From positions 1-57,645 of the forward strand of contig CAZRIP010000007.1 in NCBI GenBank assembly GCA_964600165.1: a stretch of DNA of 57,645 nucleotides. The letters are read 5' to 3'. The notes beneath the pieces were generated by a model. That model was not told where the DNA came from, made no database searches, and was given only the letters and a program-made list of their open reading frames with translations. The position numbers and the translations under genes are program-made. Below are positions 56,201 through 57,645 of this stretch, one piece after another. How positions within the stretch are numbered: position 1 is the first letter of the stretch; each line of letters opens with the position of its first letter. Origin of the DNA: CAZRIP01 sp964600165 (GTDB lineage Bacteria; Elusimicrobiota; Elusimicrobia; UBA1565; UBA9628).

Positions 56201-57644
56201 CGAGCGTGCTCGTGCTCATGTAGGTCGAGAGCGTCTCGGGGCCGAGGATCGCCACGGTCGGCGTCGTGCGGTCGACGACGAACGTGTAGGTCGAGTACGG
56301 GTTCTGCAGGTTCGAAGGGTTGCTGAGGTCCTGCGCGCGAGTGACGATGTTGTACTGATAGCCCTCGGGGAAGTTCGCCTCGGCGATCTGGCCGCTCGTC
56401 GTGTTCCACGCCCCCGCCGAGCCGCCCGGCGCGCCGCCGACGAGCGTGACGTTCGTGAAGCCCAGGTCGCTGCCGGAGTAACCCGGGAAGTTCCAATAGC
56501 TCGTCGTGCCCGCCGAGTTGATCTGCAGGATCTTGATGCCGACGGCCGCCACGCCGGAGCCGTTGACCTCGTCTTGCGCCGTGCCCGCGATCGGCGTCAC
56601 CGTCGACGAAGTGAATTCGACGGCCGGCCACGTCGACTGCGAGATCGGCGCGAAGTGGTCGATCGTGAACGTGACGTCGGGCAGGCCGCCCGGGGCCGTC
56701 GTCGTCGAGCGGCTCGGGTTGCCCGCCTTGTCGACGCCCGAGACGAAGATGCCGAAGTCGACCGGCAGGCCGAGCCCCGCGAAGTTGGCCGTCAGCGCCG
56801 CGTTCGTGTAGCTGTAGCTTCCCCCGCCGAACGCCGACGCGGGCAAGTACGGGTTCAAGGAGCAGGTCGGCGTGCACGAGATATTGAAGCCCGAGCCGTC
56901 CCAGAAGGTGTTGTTGGAGAGCTTCTCGATCGCGACGTAGCCCTGCGACTGCCCGCCGACCTCGCCCGACGGGTTGACGCCGCCCGTGTCCGCGATGTTG
57001 GCCGAGACGTTGGCCACTCCCTGTACGAAGGACTGGACCGGGTTGGTCAGCGTGACGATGGGCGGCACGGCGTCATACTGGAAGATGAACGACTGATCCG
57101 GCGTCTCCTGGTTGCCGTTATTGGAGACGCCGTGCGAGAGAACCTTGTACGTGCCGCCGTCGACGAACTGCGTATCCGGGTTGGTGTCGCCCGTCGTGCC
57201 GGGGTAATTCCAAGTCGGAGGATTGGCGGTCAGCGTCGACGACGCCACGCGATAGACGACCGGGATCGCGAAGGTCGCGCCGTTCCAGTACTTCCCGCTG
57301 CCGTTGTCGACGATCGCGACCTGGACCTGGTTCAAGCCCGTGACGGTCTGATTCGCGGGCAAGCCGAAGACGTCGCTCGCCGTGCCGAAGATGCCCGTCG
57401 GGAAGCCGGCCGGGTAGTAAGCGAGAGAAGGCGTGATGATCGCGCTCGTCGGATTGTTGACGTCGTAGGTGAAATTGACGATCTGGTTGGTCTGGCCGTT
57501 GGCCGCCGGGATCCCGGCGTTGCTCGTCGCCGTGACCGTCACTTTGTACTGCTTGTTGTTGAGCCACGGGGGCGCGGCGTAAGTCCAATTCGGGGCGGCG
57601 TAGCCCGCCGTCAGCAAGTGCGTCGCGCCCGTGTTGTCCCACGC
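29256..57644 (-). CDS. Giant multi-domain surface protein (>9,462 residues), N-terminus outside window
   Basis: A single open frame runs from the TAA at 29256 to the window edge, at least 1 MDa of protein. From N to C: about 36 Ig-like modules bordered by 'F-D-x-x-x-P' strands (43.5-57.6 kb), invasin-like modules with 'AG...VD.Y.N' (36.6-43.5 kb), eight ~200-residue modules with 'DSD..V.IW.D' and 'Y.V.YDI' (31.0-36.6 kb), a Cys-rich and calcium-type 'DLNGDGVPD' segment, an FN3-like domain, and a FlgD-like Ig domain at the C-terminus. It is rich in Thr, Ser, Asn and Ala and poor in Lys. Likely a secreted or surface filament for adhesion, predation or aggregation; function is inference. Confidence 0.93.
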   Translation of the reverse strand, partial: AWDNTGATHLLTAGYAAPNWTYAAPPWLNNKQYKVTVTATSNAGIPAANGQTNQIVNFTYDVNNPTSAIITPSLAYYPAGFPTGIFGTASDVFGLPANQTVTGLNQVQVAIVDNGSGKYWNGATFAIPVVYRVASSTLTANPPTWNYPGTTGDTNPDTQFVDGGTYKVLSHGVSNNGNQETPDQSFIFQYDAVPPIVTLTNPVQSFVQGVANVSANIADTGGVNPSGEVGGQSQGYVAIEKLSNNTFWDGSGFNISCTPTCSLNPYLPASAFGGGSYSYTNAALTANFAGLGLPVDFGIFVSGVDKAGNPSRSTTTAPGGLPDVTFTIDHFAPISQSTWPAVEFTSSTVTPIAGTAQDEVNGSGVAAVGIKILQINSAGTTSYWNFPGYSGSDLGFTNVTLVGGAPGGSAGAWNTTSGQIAEANFPEGYQYNIVTRAQDLSNPSNLQNPYSTYTFVVDRTTPTVAILGPETLSTYMSTSTLALSSGTFNDPLTGGNVVSGVSNVYVKIQDVSAGPHSVPGGAAWWNNGGASWTTAVSTNPAAVNPANWQFTGLPADWVRGDPSADGRQYQISAWAKDYAGNEGYAPVALTKTVIVTLDVTPPQSGITTFADGATVNSLNAIGGTAADVLVNSSSAGVVGVSLQIQADAGNAGDPNAGRYWNAVAGAWQNAVVWDTATWNGATWSFASPILDNNLFVGGFYVITSSGTDYAGNFPKTPITSGNSDYRRVKWIPPPSATAMVVPPAPPAAQVWYSNLTAFQGTYNGNTTSIQLQLRSENLSNGGLKKCWDGSSSWIDCSNAATIRAPSMNAGNWTYPAGGDALPSWYALNNTTFTLIVGGVNLAGISECFPGTFPSGCASPNVQGFHIDMSSPTTTITFPVNNTAINTPPTLQGAAIDQTINDTPAAVKIPNGVAVVLKRVSDGLFWNQAASTWTVSLGGAPNNNQFLNSSATITGGNSWVFNAVVSTLAWQNGSSYQLQVFSQDNAQPNANVEVPAQTINFVYDTSLPLVALQVPDAATPKWRALPAISGTASVPAFGALTNVSVRVEAAPIGSPAAWADPGNSLNFTQPNGDLAWFKATYNPTDWTNWAVSSGPGSGASPAYALVDGSTYAVVARALDLAGNYSVPYSTSATFVFDSLPPVMAITSPMTSTTTASLPSIAGTAQDRPLVSQGDVNTNPGLLSAVDVRVQRVSDGQYYTGAHSWSPSVTALRSSLAQVGFADSGANHVFNWSVAGGALPTITGNALTGLVSASSYYVTVISTDDANLGGNGAAWNVYTATFTIDTVVPTSSITFPLDGKYFNSLSSINGGSADDVQVSTIGLQIQDVTGGGCYKQSSNDFSAPCPHMFAARGSTGAWTYDWPSQPWQDAHQYVIISSAADLAGNLQVQLSSAGFTFDAKAPTATVTTQSYFNLTFSSVTGTATDATSGVSQILVAMSNNGGAANSWWNGATFTGPSAVFTTTVPAPGSYAYGAPDTWAWALPAGGFLVDGQQYTIQTSITDRAGNNDIHLQAQQLTFDKTAPTAGISAPVHNATLSSLAAITGTSSDNVAMSTITLSVQDFTSGLCYNYPTGPFNVACPAYFPAQGAACAGGTCNWSFSGITFTTLHQYWIVARGADLATNVQGAFTVGTSSNFFTFDNGQPTLNVSFPADSTNVSALTTITGVASASAPDTVAAVNIRVQRLTAPQRYWDPVNLNFGIIPANEDLAWTTATYTGPGWSSATTIGWVSGNQYTIEARAINQAGTYVASYTTNTFVFDNTPPLTQVSFPVVGSTITAFGQPIWGPQHDVAPFSGALVSTMTAISVQIVRLSDNQCWNSGSWQAPPCANLDTTSGIAIWQSSWQVKATNLPNPMTSGTSYYVTVAGVDNAVPSGNAAALYQPIQSSTFTWDTTAPTSVFLAPVDGSFFPTLGAVNGQTADNINLSPASTMYMSVKDASIAGPNNCYVPGAGFTTLCPGWFKPFGATPAWNYSFVPQPWTDGHLYVINSSGTDDAGNVQVAISSAGFGFDTKAPTATVTTQSYFNVAITSVTGTATDATAGVAQILIALSNNGGAANSWWNGTNFTGLSAQFFSTAAAAGSYAFGAPDTWGWNLPMGSLVDGTQYTVRTSITDRAGNNDAHNQTQQLTYDNTAPTAGIAAPAHNSFVQSLPMISGTSVDNVEMSTITLSIQDVTAAGPNNCYNYATGLFNGACPGYFPAQGAACAGTTCNWSYSGITFTTLHQYWVVARGADFAPNVQNTFGVSVSSNFFTFDNGQPTLNVSFPADSTNVSALTTITGVASASAPDTVAAVNIRVQRLTAPQRYWDPVNLNFGIIPANEDLAWTTATYTGPGWSSATTIGWVSGNQYTIEARAINQAGTYVASYTTNTFVFDNTPPLTQVSFPVVGSTITAFGQPIWGPQHDVAPFSGALVSTMTAISVQIVRLSDNQCWNSGSWQAPPCANLDTTSGIAIWQSSWQVKATNLPNPMTSGTSYYVTVAGVDNAVPSGNAAALYQPIQSSTFTWDTTAPTSVFLAPVDGSFFPTLGAVNGQTADNINLSPASTMYMSVKDASIAGPNNCYVPGAGFTTLCPGWFKPFGATPAWNYSFVPQPWTDGHLYVINSSGTDDAGNVQVAISSAGFGFDTKAPTATVTTQSYFNVAITSVTGTATDATAGVAQILIALSNNGGAANSWWNGTNFTGLSAQFFSTAAAAGSYAFGAPDTWGWNLPMGSLVDGTQYTVRTSITDRAGNNDAHNQTQQLTYDNTAPTAGIAAPAHNSFVQSLPTISGTSVDNVIMSTVTLSIQDVTAAGPNNCYNYPAGTFNGACPGYFPAQGAACASASCNWSYSGVAFTPLHQYWVVARGADLAPNVQSTFGVSVSSNFFTFDNNAPTLSVTFPLNEASVSDPHDSSLATITGSALTSSPDTISRVNVRVQKLTGVPRYWDPANPGLGFSLDPTLNTGGVWNGDLAWTTATLAGAPNNPSFSSSTAAGMFVSGVQYSFEFRAQNSAGNWVVAYTTNTVVFDNTPPVTTVTAPGNTSFISSLAGINGSWHDDTFNGINTATMTALGVRIVRLADNLCWDGVGPWSACPITLNNNTFVTGNVFIWQSTWQVNNANLPALTSGDSYYITTAGADNTVPAGNAAAFYNPVYSSTFTFDNTPPTSQVNSIVDGSFTNALPSVSGIAADNLPLVGNATLYMNVQDIGAAKCYVPGGGFTVGCPNWFKPAGTIAAWSYLFTPQPWTDTHQYVITSSASDQASNFQTTFSSAGFTFDIKAPTASLTTQSVFGLSITSVTGTATDATAGVASILFALSANGGAANSWWNGTNFTGNSAVYYSTYVPAAAGSYNFNAPDQWGWNLPPPAALANGQAYTLSTRITDRAGNADTHLQVNTVTFDNQAPASGVSNPVHNGTYSSLATITGTSTDNVGVSTIAINIQDANIVAPNCYDPVTLNFNHACPYFFPAQGAVCGGLTCAWSFSGVPWASFNRSKFYIQTVATDLGGNVESDYTVGVASISFIFDTDHPTVGITGPVNLPSIPRMSSLATIQGTAAETSPGTVSAVQVRIKSLNPAPVNYLNPATGLFDPTVLPESAWFNANPLVAGSGDYTSWIISSGAIVYTSGEQYMIEARAKNGSGDFSLVYDTGTPIFDTTPPLVNVQAPVLYSTMSALTGAVAQIWGTAVDQTANTFNTEPGPIPSVSLVIKRLDKNQFWTGGSWQGPFASLPATNIWPSSWTLTTSLPAGDERTGGFLTTGASYYVTASGTDNAAPSVNMAAFDLFTTTFTVDLDPPSANMTFPADGSVLQSVAQITGTADDILSGVTGPSNIEVAIQQITPAGNCWNGVIGGGANFSTVCPNFTAITSAGLGGTFPGSTPGQTQSWSVTAPNAAFVSGNTYRIFVRATDKAQPAGNVYGNGDVRISSIAFTFNTSAPQANIIVPSNGQALNASPFTISGTASDQFGVIHASVAFQENDTGMYWDVGASTFDKVAVNWLDVGAVAGAAPNFTFSVPVGNVPTIAGTQGRFYKLQVKVINNALNESSPTSVIVKYDTTQPGSALSHPLQFNVLTSLGYYNNVSSVTGSAADPGASPSGIQAVEVQLQRNNNPVDCWNGSAWNVGCGDPTTWLYSTVLTPGNPASNWKLLSSMPAMSNTPSGFQDGAQYTAAARTVDMAGSTQAVVTSNNFWIDLSSPSASVLVPANGQYYNGLSQLSGTAQDSGANPSPVEFPKILIVDLAGPSWWNGTLNGWVGAPFYNQATDSSTTGGVFTWHYDSSAVTWPNRLSNQLEVDAVVADAAGNYTITSSTFGFNKVNPGATVLYPPQVAGQQFFSSMTVITGTATAQAAPITGVSIEMWYLLGNTSFYWDPTSSPKHWTATPSQLFWPISASAVGANQTQAWSYQVADFLNPAANSYAWRQSTQDGSDGHTFYLVTRAQDSAGNVQNVLSTNTFTFDNQPPTSAPTLPVAGAAYSGTQLSTLHGTAADDSSGPASALIYILDKDAGGAMGKWFDGSSGFVSGSSVPLPVALVGLNWTYSNGSLAFADGHHYVITSSATDAIGNTTVGTGNTFLYDQTPGSSNFTIQPTNSASYNNNLSLVGSASDAGFSGTGITGAGSGVYPNALPAGVAPLSPQGKVEFMVFWSTAVVPPASGNFGNGVGWNSSGYFWDSSISSWTPSVNNLNTGIWNPGTFNSDGLGGWQAPDVACPALAGPNHNCWVNGQEYTAWTRVTDNAGNVQAAIAAGPQFFISAPAQSFAVTVDSDPSTAGFQYINLTVEAKDGPGGTGNRATSFQGAVVFYVDGTPGGPEIMQPVETNSPDQFHGLPSTHTYTIGSGGDNGIQTFKMMLRKAGTRTIVVQQNTNSAISGTLSLTVKNGAATRVQIISDVGNQTAAPGVTTLGSEGRSGLPVSHQDGNAITFLGQTVDDYWNVDPSSTVTVNVVDSDPNDAFLNATNQYTFTGTQVFTRTFATAGNQTIALSGSQGYPNASNPGSSVLITGRSADRLLVVLPGETLVQGKAGVAPLGKTGAPSDQQAGLTSGTTAYGVDAFYNVDTNAVDVVSGRVYTDANVPARNQALVNGATVFAFTPLAAKPFGVEVKNTDGSLPTPTSAYATVAPGKVWWSSPVKLQLVAAGQVAFPGKAPYDANPTSGGRTPASASQLTAGVTTFLTVNLVDQYFNVVAGTTPFMDQFTLPSSSYSTRVQMNFLGDVNIQLRNLEPSPYRISLVNGTTNFSVIPVTRNLAPGTSIQIVDDNTLGTYYSTDTVSSIIVNPNPTPVALQLLVPNETAADGSNAGKIGMAGPLTAGGSYNVTVRAVDLYNNQTNDPRSVALTSNDLWATIPAAQPLAGGAATFNGFIPSAAGAGVLTINAVDNSGGGLPGQSDAGVTVNAGAAAQLLLVLPGQSIVGGKTTPPVGVNGPATPLVAGTTVTVNIYETDSRYNPVPGSPKAGITLTSSDPLNPVLGGYAFDATGVAVSSVALYTAISGATITVVDNSGLPPILSQSTSTVQVSPNQPFKLLVLTPGQTRAPGLPGSTGRTGAAYATPAGASFPIEVDITDAFWNLQPVSPSATQYVQLNSDDAFAVFVPTVQIVGSTASYTVTLTRAGQTSLWANLNTAAAPSPALALSSATPINVSAGPAQRLLLALPGEGFSQGSPTGLRGTPAVQTAGSSLVGGAYPETAGGVAVAAVDQYNNLAIGNNDTIQVGFPSDPSAPAIANVAINPAFGYTNPPIALALHTAATGHYLAAADTSGPLAPVVKSDTFTVNAAPPMGLQLVMPGQTAVPGSGNYPNGGVSGTVSTATAGGTYVVTVNLVDQFMNVVNVPACGGGFPQPACPQFYVQSNDAFAQQISTQPLPSGPSPATRTIPINLVSKTKTASVFASMEGGSVGSDLVCSANPPLSQCLAQAPAAQSALFKVFASTADHLLITLPGETLAQGKCTILPGTLCRVLAPSEGPAGYNGYASSYTIQVPNVSMTANVWLVDPFNNIVTDIPQGNSAQDSSPVAVMPNVVLSLPQDSKAVAPPAQTLSLGNWPFSITPFTSTAAYTVVVDTTAPVPGMSYSTATSHSFAVNPGPAYYLKFTNVPATSIAGQSFQPNLAAYDQYDNILSTGPNAYNGTVGFLGETFVNPIQNTGFSPANITFSSSVNQGVINSTPTVTMYKVGTRFFEGFDQAQSAVNSNVGLPHSVNPTVVVTPGPANSVAAAPAGPTPISAGQFVPLNLGFATLTGQVSDAYGNALNAATTIYVQIATASFVDLGFGTTGFIALNYNDGRGWLDVGGSTTIFSDNNGQIGVSTPTIRYYVSSHAADWARVWIGTTTAPSVAGLPPYITQQLDITGQITTVGGVPTQIVFTSSATEATAGLTEIIGDGGAYILERLDDFNNVTTQGGQSVSLTISAAQQLIHSNNSRSLGISGNSGDYGFRDPTNSFFITGFTIAAGENGTEHPFRYHDRLSSYSGIDPATNTGEGGRPGVWTLQATLAGSAVATVDVRMDPGPLNKLGAPNAGQSQVAGTVLLPLGGANALHATLEDILGNPAVTPAPVVVNLTTTTRTQSAYLDAWGFSASSSTNPGAVTVAPTFVSSVTAVTIGANSYFTTFYYMDTNASESYLPANGFPVIQLSASGLASGLVYMPIQADIINRVAVSSGTGQILLAGTTSQAFTIEAQDFYGNLSTVTVGQTVNGFVRFGMTSNSAGLVQFSTPAIGAFMPAPGVAYMDAGSATTTFFLIDTLVSATTHTVTVTSLDYPTWTSGVSSYTVIPGPPAELAWISPSRRLIAGTTIEYYPDYTSNTTTDTVGLVQLQDQFGNAATNLTTYVVQFNSDKFTTYLTNPTPCVFVATNTAGSCWNSISPTNPWPVSLTAGFNTAQVYFWDTSAGTTTITAQAYLLGNPVFNSGSQKQFITPAQAYYLTIHHPYTVTSPLQVRASGPLSRSTTSVEAGEPPVIGVVARDIFGNIAAGDAVNGQYFIGQVDFATSGSTGTVTLQDAIGGTTYHMFVPADQGDYVNMLISDKVQESLQLWATDYAMPAVYGYTNEVTRTGLSALSNPVLRSDGNVQTAGVVFIPTDFAPESNPPPSGTIPAAKVSQNLTQKALFEGNGTSALFPDPVPMLRVSASILPAGSGLTNQLHQIRVAPRTDGANPLNPSHVAEVALYWNSTRNGQGVVSGGGFDYSDNVFVATGAYNVFDQSWHFGDTSMGLTPIDVANPAAAQITANASLPTFYFFTVRVASTGFVPTDIPGSLGLKIVDSSYVSLLSPTTLVAGNNFSIVTATSEVVNSPATVHVVGQDIGAWWQPPSNPTGSYPYINQGVQNVGFIGLQMWTDAFTANLNQLVVQHEGTDLDSDIGVLRLYLCTDASGNPDNCSGVFSPAIDVQIASAAFAAGETRQVALPVQDPLGSNGTIGTSTRTYFVSMDINPTATPGNTDGMAISQSGVVPLSGTGIVASFATIVNSTDAVIQPTPDVVTLIGWNTQGTNGGGSVPSIPSKVTQNDLNDPVAKLTLSVPSGSGLWTGLKLDRWMPSTENGGQGAYAPAFSLINKATDVVNIRIWQDNSGNGLLEASTNTLNGDQIVSPANTYSHVFPTVNLVGPVDATLNAACNPALLGVPFNVYVDNYANLYPADNPFSNDLDERLVLGDNQTDETKKEIVRCTGAVPASNELTSCYRGLEGTCQLGLSWSSGTVLSGPARIPIVGALGAGAEITSTPSNYFVTFDMDPQATVSPQSNIGVIIPSTNYFQIQAPKTMSTFQVGIPTAGVSVSLVLQTAHVTDFVKVTSTDAPDSLLGAYAQQGSTVAVASFLMQTGISNEQWRWLVVFATGSATSANSIAADVDETSVWFDANQDGVLEPCTTGPPTCDVKIGTGTFGNYQGVALQSRILLTAPVNLTTPQLATQQGIGQRYFVAYHITPAALPTDPTTSAPRTVGVMLNPSPPGGSLPTNSPFPLTDDPQLNSIQTPDAYDPTSNLPFVSKPRAIIASPQTMYVQSTPYFSNSTGTFQAPTLVQPIASEPAGTVDASWVITSTAGFPLPINGTTTYALVDAEIISYSSATNNPFPELLNVTRGALNTVTGAHSVGATVATHLQQGSLNSAVLRLDVWASADQIQWSSVTLSRLLPSGLFGQDSDITNVKLWQSTTLDRTFHRNSATQQDSGDLLMGQTSFGAFPQPNGVAAIQINDPSINSPGYVLITPSTKTFYVSFDVSPASSFSYVTNTPAAVVTGANAAIPGDFTLTPVNAGHVTSFVNGIPASPAFVLTPTVNTVTTNLSAVNPASAQQNQQNVQMICMQMQVDQNSAVVQKIKLDRLGAPAGGLDSDVNVVKVWKNPTNNCGWTPTIATQAVDGSFPNLVSTGKDVFSSGTVTMVLTKPILVTPTPGYYFVTYDINQFTSVGAQVGAAFNGNGYVALAPPNVVDITSPTFQTSPLMAITKVVSHVTLGVNDIAQDLHAITQGETDTPFLRFNLVTDQALAPWRSLILERTGGSQDPNFPLGRNTDVEFVRIYKDIDSNDTLGPQDLNISEVNTALAVAVSSAQAVPFDMVLVSTQGFPRDNTGAMVGGNVYVNGAELMTFSGPGCQAAPTPGIDPGTGDPCIAITSRGNILGNANTPQIFSGVGAPVKKVDVFDQVNQKNVQHQVYLNNDQLLGPTAQTYFVAYDIAPSGIQNDLIGLAIRNPVWFGMPQNDVVTQNIYQNVTRVNPLGTGTTGYAFVGTNAAIAAVELSVSGFSIAPSGSSQGQQNVPLLELQLHTNVDFVNLASLRLTQLGTVITSTSPAGRGDGDLAQMSVWLDNGSLVFTPNNEMQLGFINHGSSVSAFGGGNALVNFCSTGVLPDGSCTGAPYIAITTHTTTLYIAGNIGFLDNASSSTLNDQVGVELPTFASVLGPNGLTVPAAADPGNSPPVIGRNVTISALTVPSVTMAPSSSSVMVPIIVVKCGPGTGFPAYALISPACNNGKDPTNPRNNICPNSEPGCSASDGSEPDKSKWLCNDGTKWSTSTACGSPMVDLNGDGVPDNFSIGASTIMNQVSLLGDGIPTQDITGTGILDVDVNKDGIPDMIVPNGFGGFQVLLGNDPSFPGDFAHATPVPDQGFIPSSWAGSTNKLSVTLPLINATGYYQIAAGPDYNNPTNYSHAWSSVTLSALRASALNLSGLTLHALATSTFPVTTASLPNLTLPLPNNTQLTQALTPTTTFFAVADTSKLSFPLGSGTVYVGSELIRVAIIDKTHLQCVVGTSDNGRGINGSVPIMHLPGEVVSDAGAILFAQFITTNGSGQTISTSPVRAMFMFRPDTIDPGAPAAVQPLEQGKVSYPVKWSVPNSPPSGLIAYEVQERGGIASDVSANVVWRTLNIVPSHLTTYNVGDPTFPGESPRPAGEFFSYRVRAISGAGVIGPWSTASLNVNTGATSDVIAGVSNYPNPFDSRKGGPAGQTVITYTLAAPSDVTITIYDLLGYTVKTLQFSGGTAGGQTGPNFVTWDGKNGSGAFVSKGGYIARIKVKSPLGTATAIRKIGVIH
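29259..29575 (-). other. C-terminal FlgD-like Ig domain of the giant protein
   Basis: The last ~105 residues begin 'SNYPNPFDSRKGG' and continue 'ITYTLAAPSDVTITIYDLLG' and 'VTWDGKNGSGAFVSKGGYIAR'. This is the FlgD-Ig fold often placed at the end of large secreted proteins and close in form to type IX sorting domains. No type IX genes are visible in the window, so the secretion route is open. Confidence 0.85.
29590..29935 (-). other. Fibronectin type III-like domain of the giant protein
   Basis: A segment starting 'DTIDPGAPAAVQPLEQG' contains 'VKWSVPNSPPSGLIAYEVQERGG' and 'FSYRVRAISGAGVIGPWST', the strand pattern of FN3 with its conserved Trp and Tyr. It links the repeat region to the C-terminal FlgD-like domain. 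Confidence 0.7.
30600..31000 (-). other. Cys-rich and calcium-motif segment of the giant protein
   Basis: Six Cys within about 65 residues (from 'KCGPGTGFPAY' to 'TACGSP') precede two DxNxDG(x)xD-type loops, 'DLNGDGVPDNF' and 'DVNKDGIPDMI', as in dockerin-like or thrombospondin type 3 repeats. Such loops bind calcium and stiffen extracellular proteins. Confidence 0.65.
31020..36560 (-). repeat. Eight ~200-residue modules in the giant protein
   Basis: Diverged copies share the order: 'Q....VP.L.L.L', an aromatic plus 'L.L.R.G', 'DSD(I/V)..V.(I/L)W.D.N.NG', then 'Y(F)V.(Y/F)D(I/M)(N/D)P' and 'GV.(I/L)'. Examples read 'TDVEFVRIYKDIDSNDTL', 'DSDVNVVKVWKNPTNN', 'ADVDETSVWFDANQDG'. I do not recognise a named family. 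The Asp-rich loop suggests metal binding. Confidence 0.7.
36560..43490 (-). repeat. Invasin-like (Big_1-type) module array in the giant protein
   Basis: Around fifteen modules of 110-180 residues carry the invasin-type '(A)G......V.(A/L).D.(Y/F).N' strand, for example 'TVNLVDQFMNVV', 'AVDQYNNLAIG', 'EAQDFYGNLSTV'. In the N-terminal half of the array, modules are joined by a linker of the form 'LLLVLPG(E/Q)T...G...G..G', seen about eight times. Confidence 0.75.
49367..50921 (-). repeat. Identical long repeat, copy 1
   Basis: About 1,555 bp that match 51203-52757 without a difference that I could find, at an offset of 1,836 bp. The flanks (49086-49366 and 50922-51202) are homologous but diverged. 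Confidence 0.85.
51203..52757 (-). repeat. Identical long repeat, copy 2
   Basis: Partner of 49367-50921. Identity stops at 52758, where the downstream Ig module switches to a related but different sequence. Both copies stay in frame within the giant gene. Confidence 0.85.
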
Positions 57645-57645
57645 G

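Larger units (their letters stand above)
43490..57644 (-). repeat. Array of ~36 Ig-like modules in the giant protein
   Basis: Modules of about 120-130 residues start with 'F(T)(F/Y)D..(A/P)P(T)' and share 'I.GTA.D', 'V.(V/I)QIQ', a central aromatic 'YW(N/D)G...W/F' and 'Y.(I/V)..RA.D.AGN'. I counted 36 border motifs. Paired Cys often flank the aromatic core ('CWNGSAWNVGC', 'CYVPGGGFTVGC'), suggesting disulfides. Confidence 0.85.

Overview
The window is GC-rich, gene-dense DNA from a Gram-negative bacterium. It encodes outer-membrane beta-barrels ending in Phe, Sec signal peptides, a periplasmic phosphate-binding protein and a giant surface protein. The mix (giant multi-domain protein with a C-terminal FlgD-like Ig domain, GTP-type PEP carboxykinase, HEAT-repeat secreted proteins, -10 boxes almost touching start codons) would suit an Elusimicrobiota/Omnitrophota-type lineage. 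That placement is inference; no rRNA or marker set is present.

Left part (1-6415, + strand): the 3' end of a porin, then a phosphate operon pstS-pstC-pstA-pstB-phoU. It continues without a gap into a thioredoxin-type arsenate reductase and a NIP-like aquaglyceroporin. A Pho box-like direct repeat precedes pstS, and a strong GNRA-capped hairpin followed by four T sits in the start of pstC. The layout suggests phosphate scavenging coupled to disposal of the arsenate that enters with it.

Middle part (6412-28104, mostly - strand): a secreted Pro/Gly-rich protein; pckG (+); a secreted NlpC/P60-like protein and an SGNH hydrolase (+); and a complete histidine-to-glutamate route. The route is spread over three same-strand units: ftcD; hutI-HAD phosphatase-aldehyde dehydrogenase-HEAT protein; and hutH-PH-like membrane protein-hutU-yajQ. 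Upstream of hutH lie a thiolase, a DUF3307 membrane protein and a CHASE2-adenylate/guanylate cyclase whose start overlaps the stop of a secreted HEAT-repeat protein. A 34-bp palindrome and a second hairpin separate thiolase from hutH.

Right part (29256-57644, - strand): one uninterrupted reading frame of at least 9,462 residues, with its N-terminus outside the window. From N to C it shows about 36 Ig-like modules, a block of invasin-like modules, eight ~200-residue modules, a Cys-rich/calcium-motif segment, a fibronectin-III-like domain and a FlgD-like Ig domain. The Ig array has a higher-order period of five domains (~612 residues). Two neighbouring copies look identical at DNA level over ~1.55 kb.

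Most genes overlap or abut. Several transcription-unit starts have a good -10 box 4-12 nt before ATG and no Shine-Dalgarno, which points to leaderless or near-leaderless mRNAs. I saw no tRNA, rRNA, CRISPR array, transposase or integrase. No gene-free stretch exceeds about 130 bp; the longest, 11740-11867, carries an inverted-repeat element.
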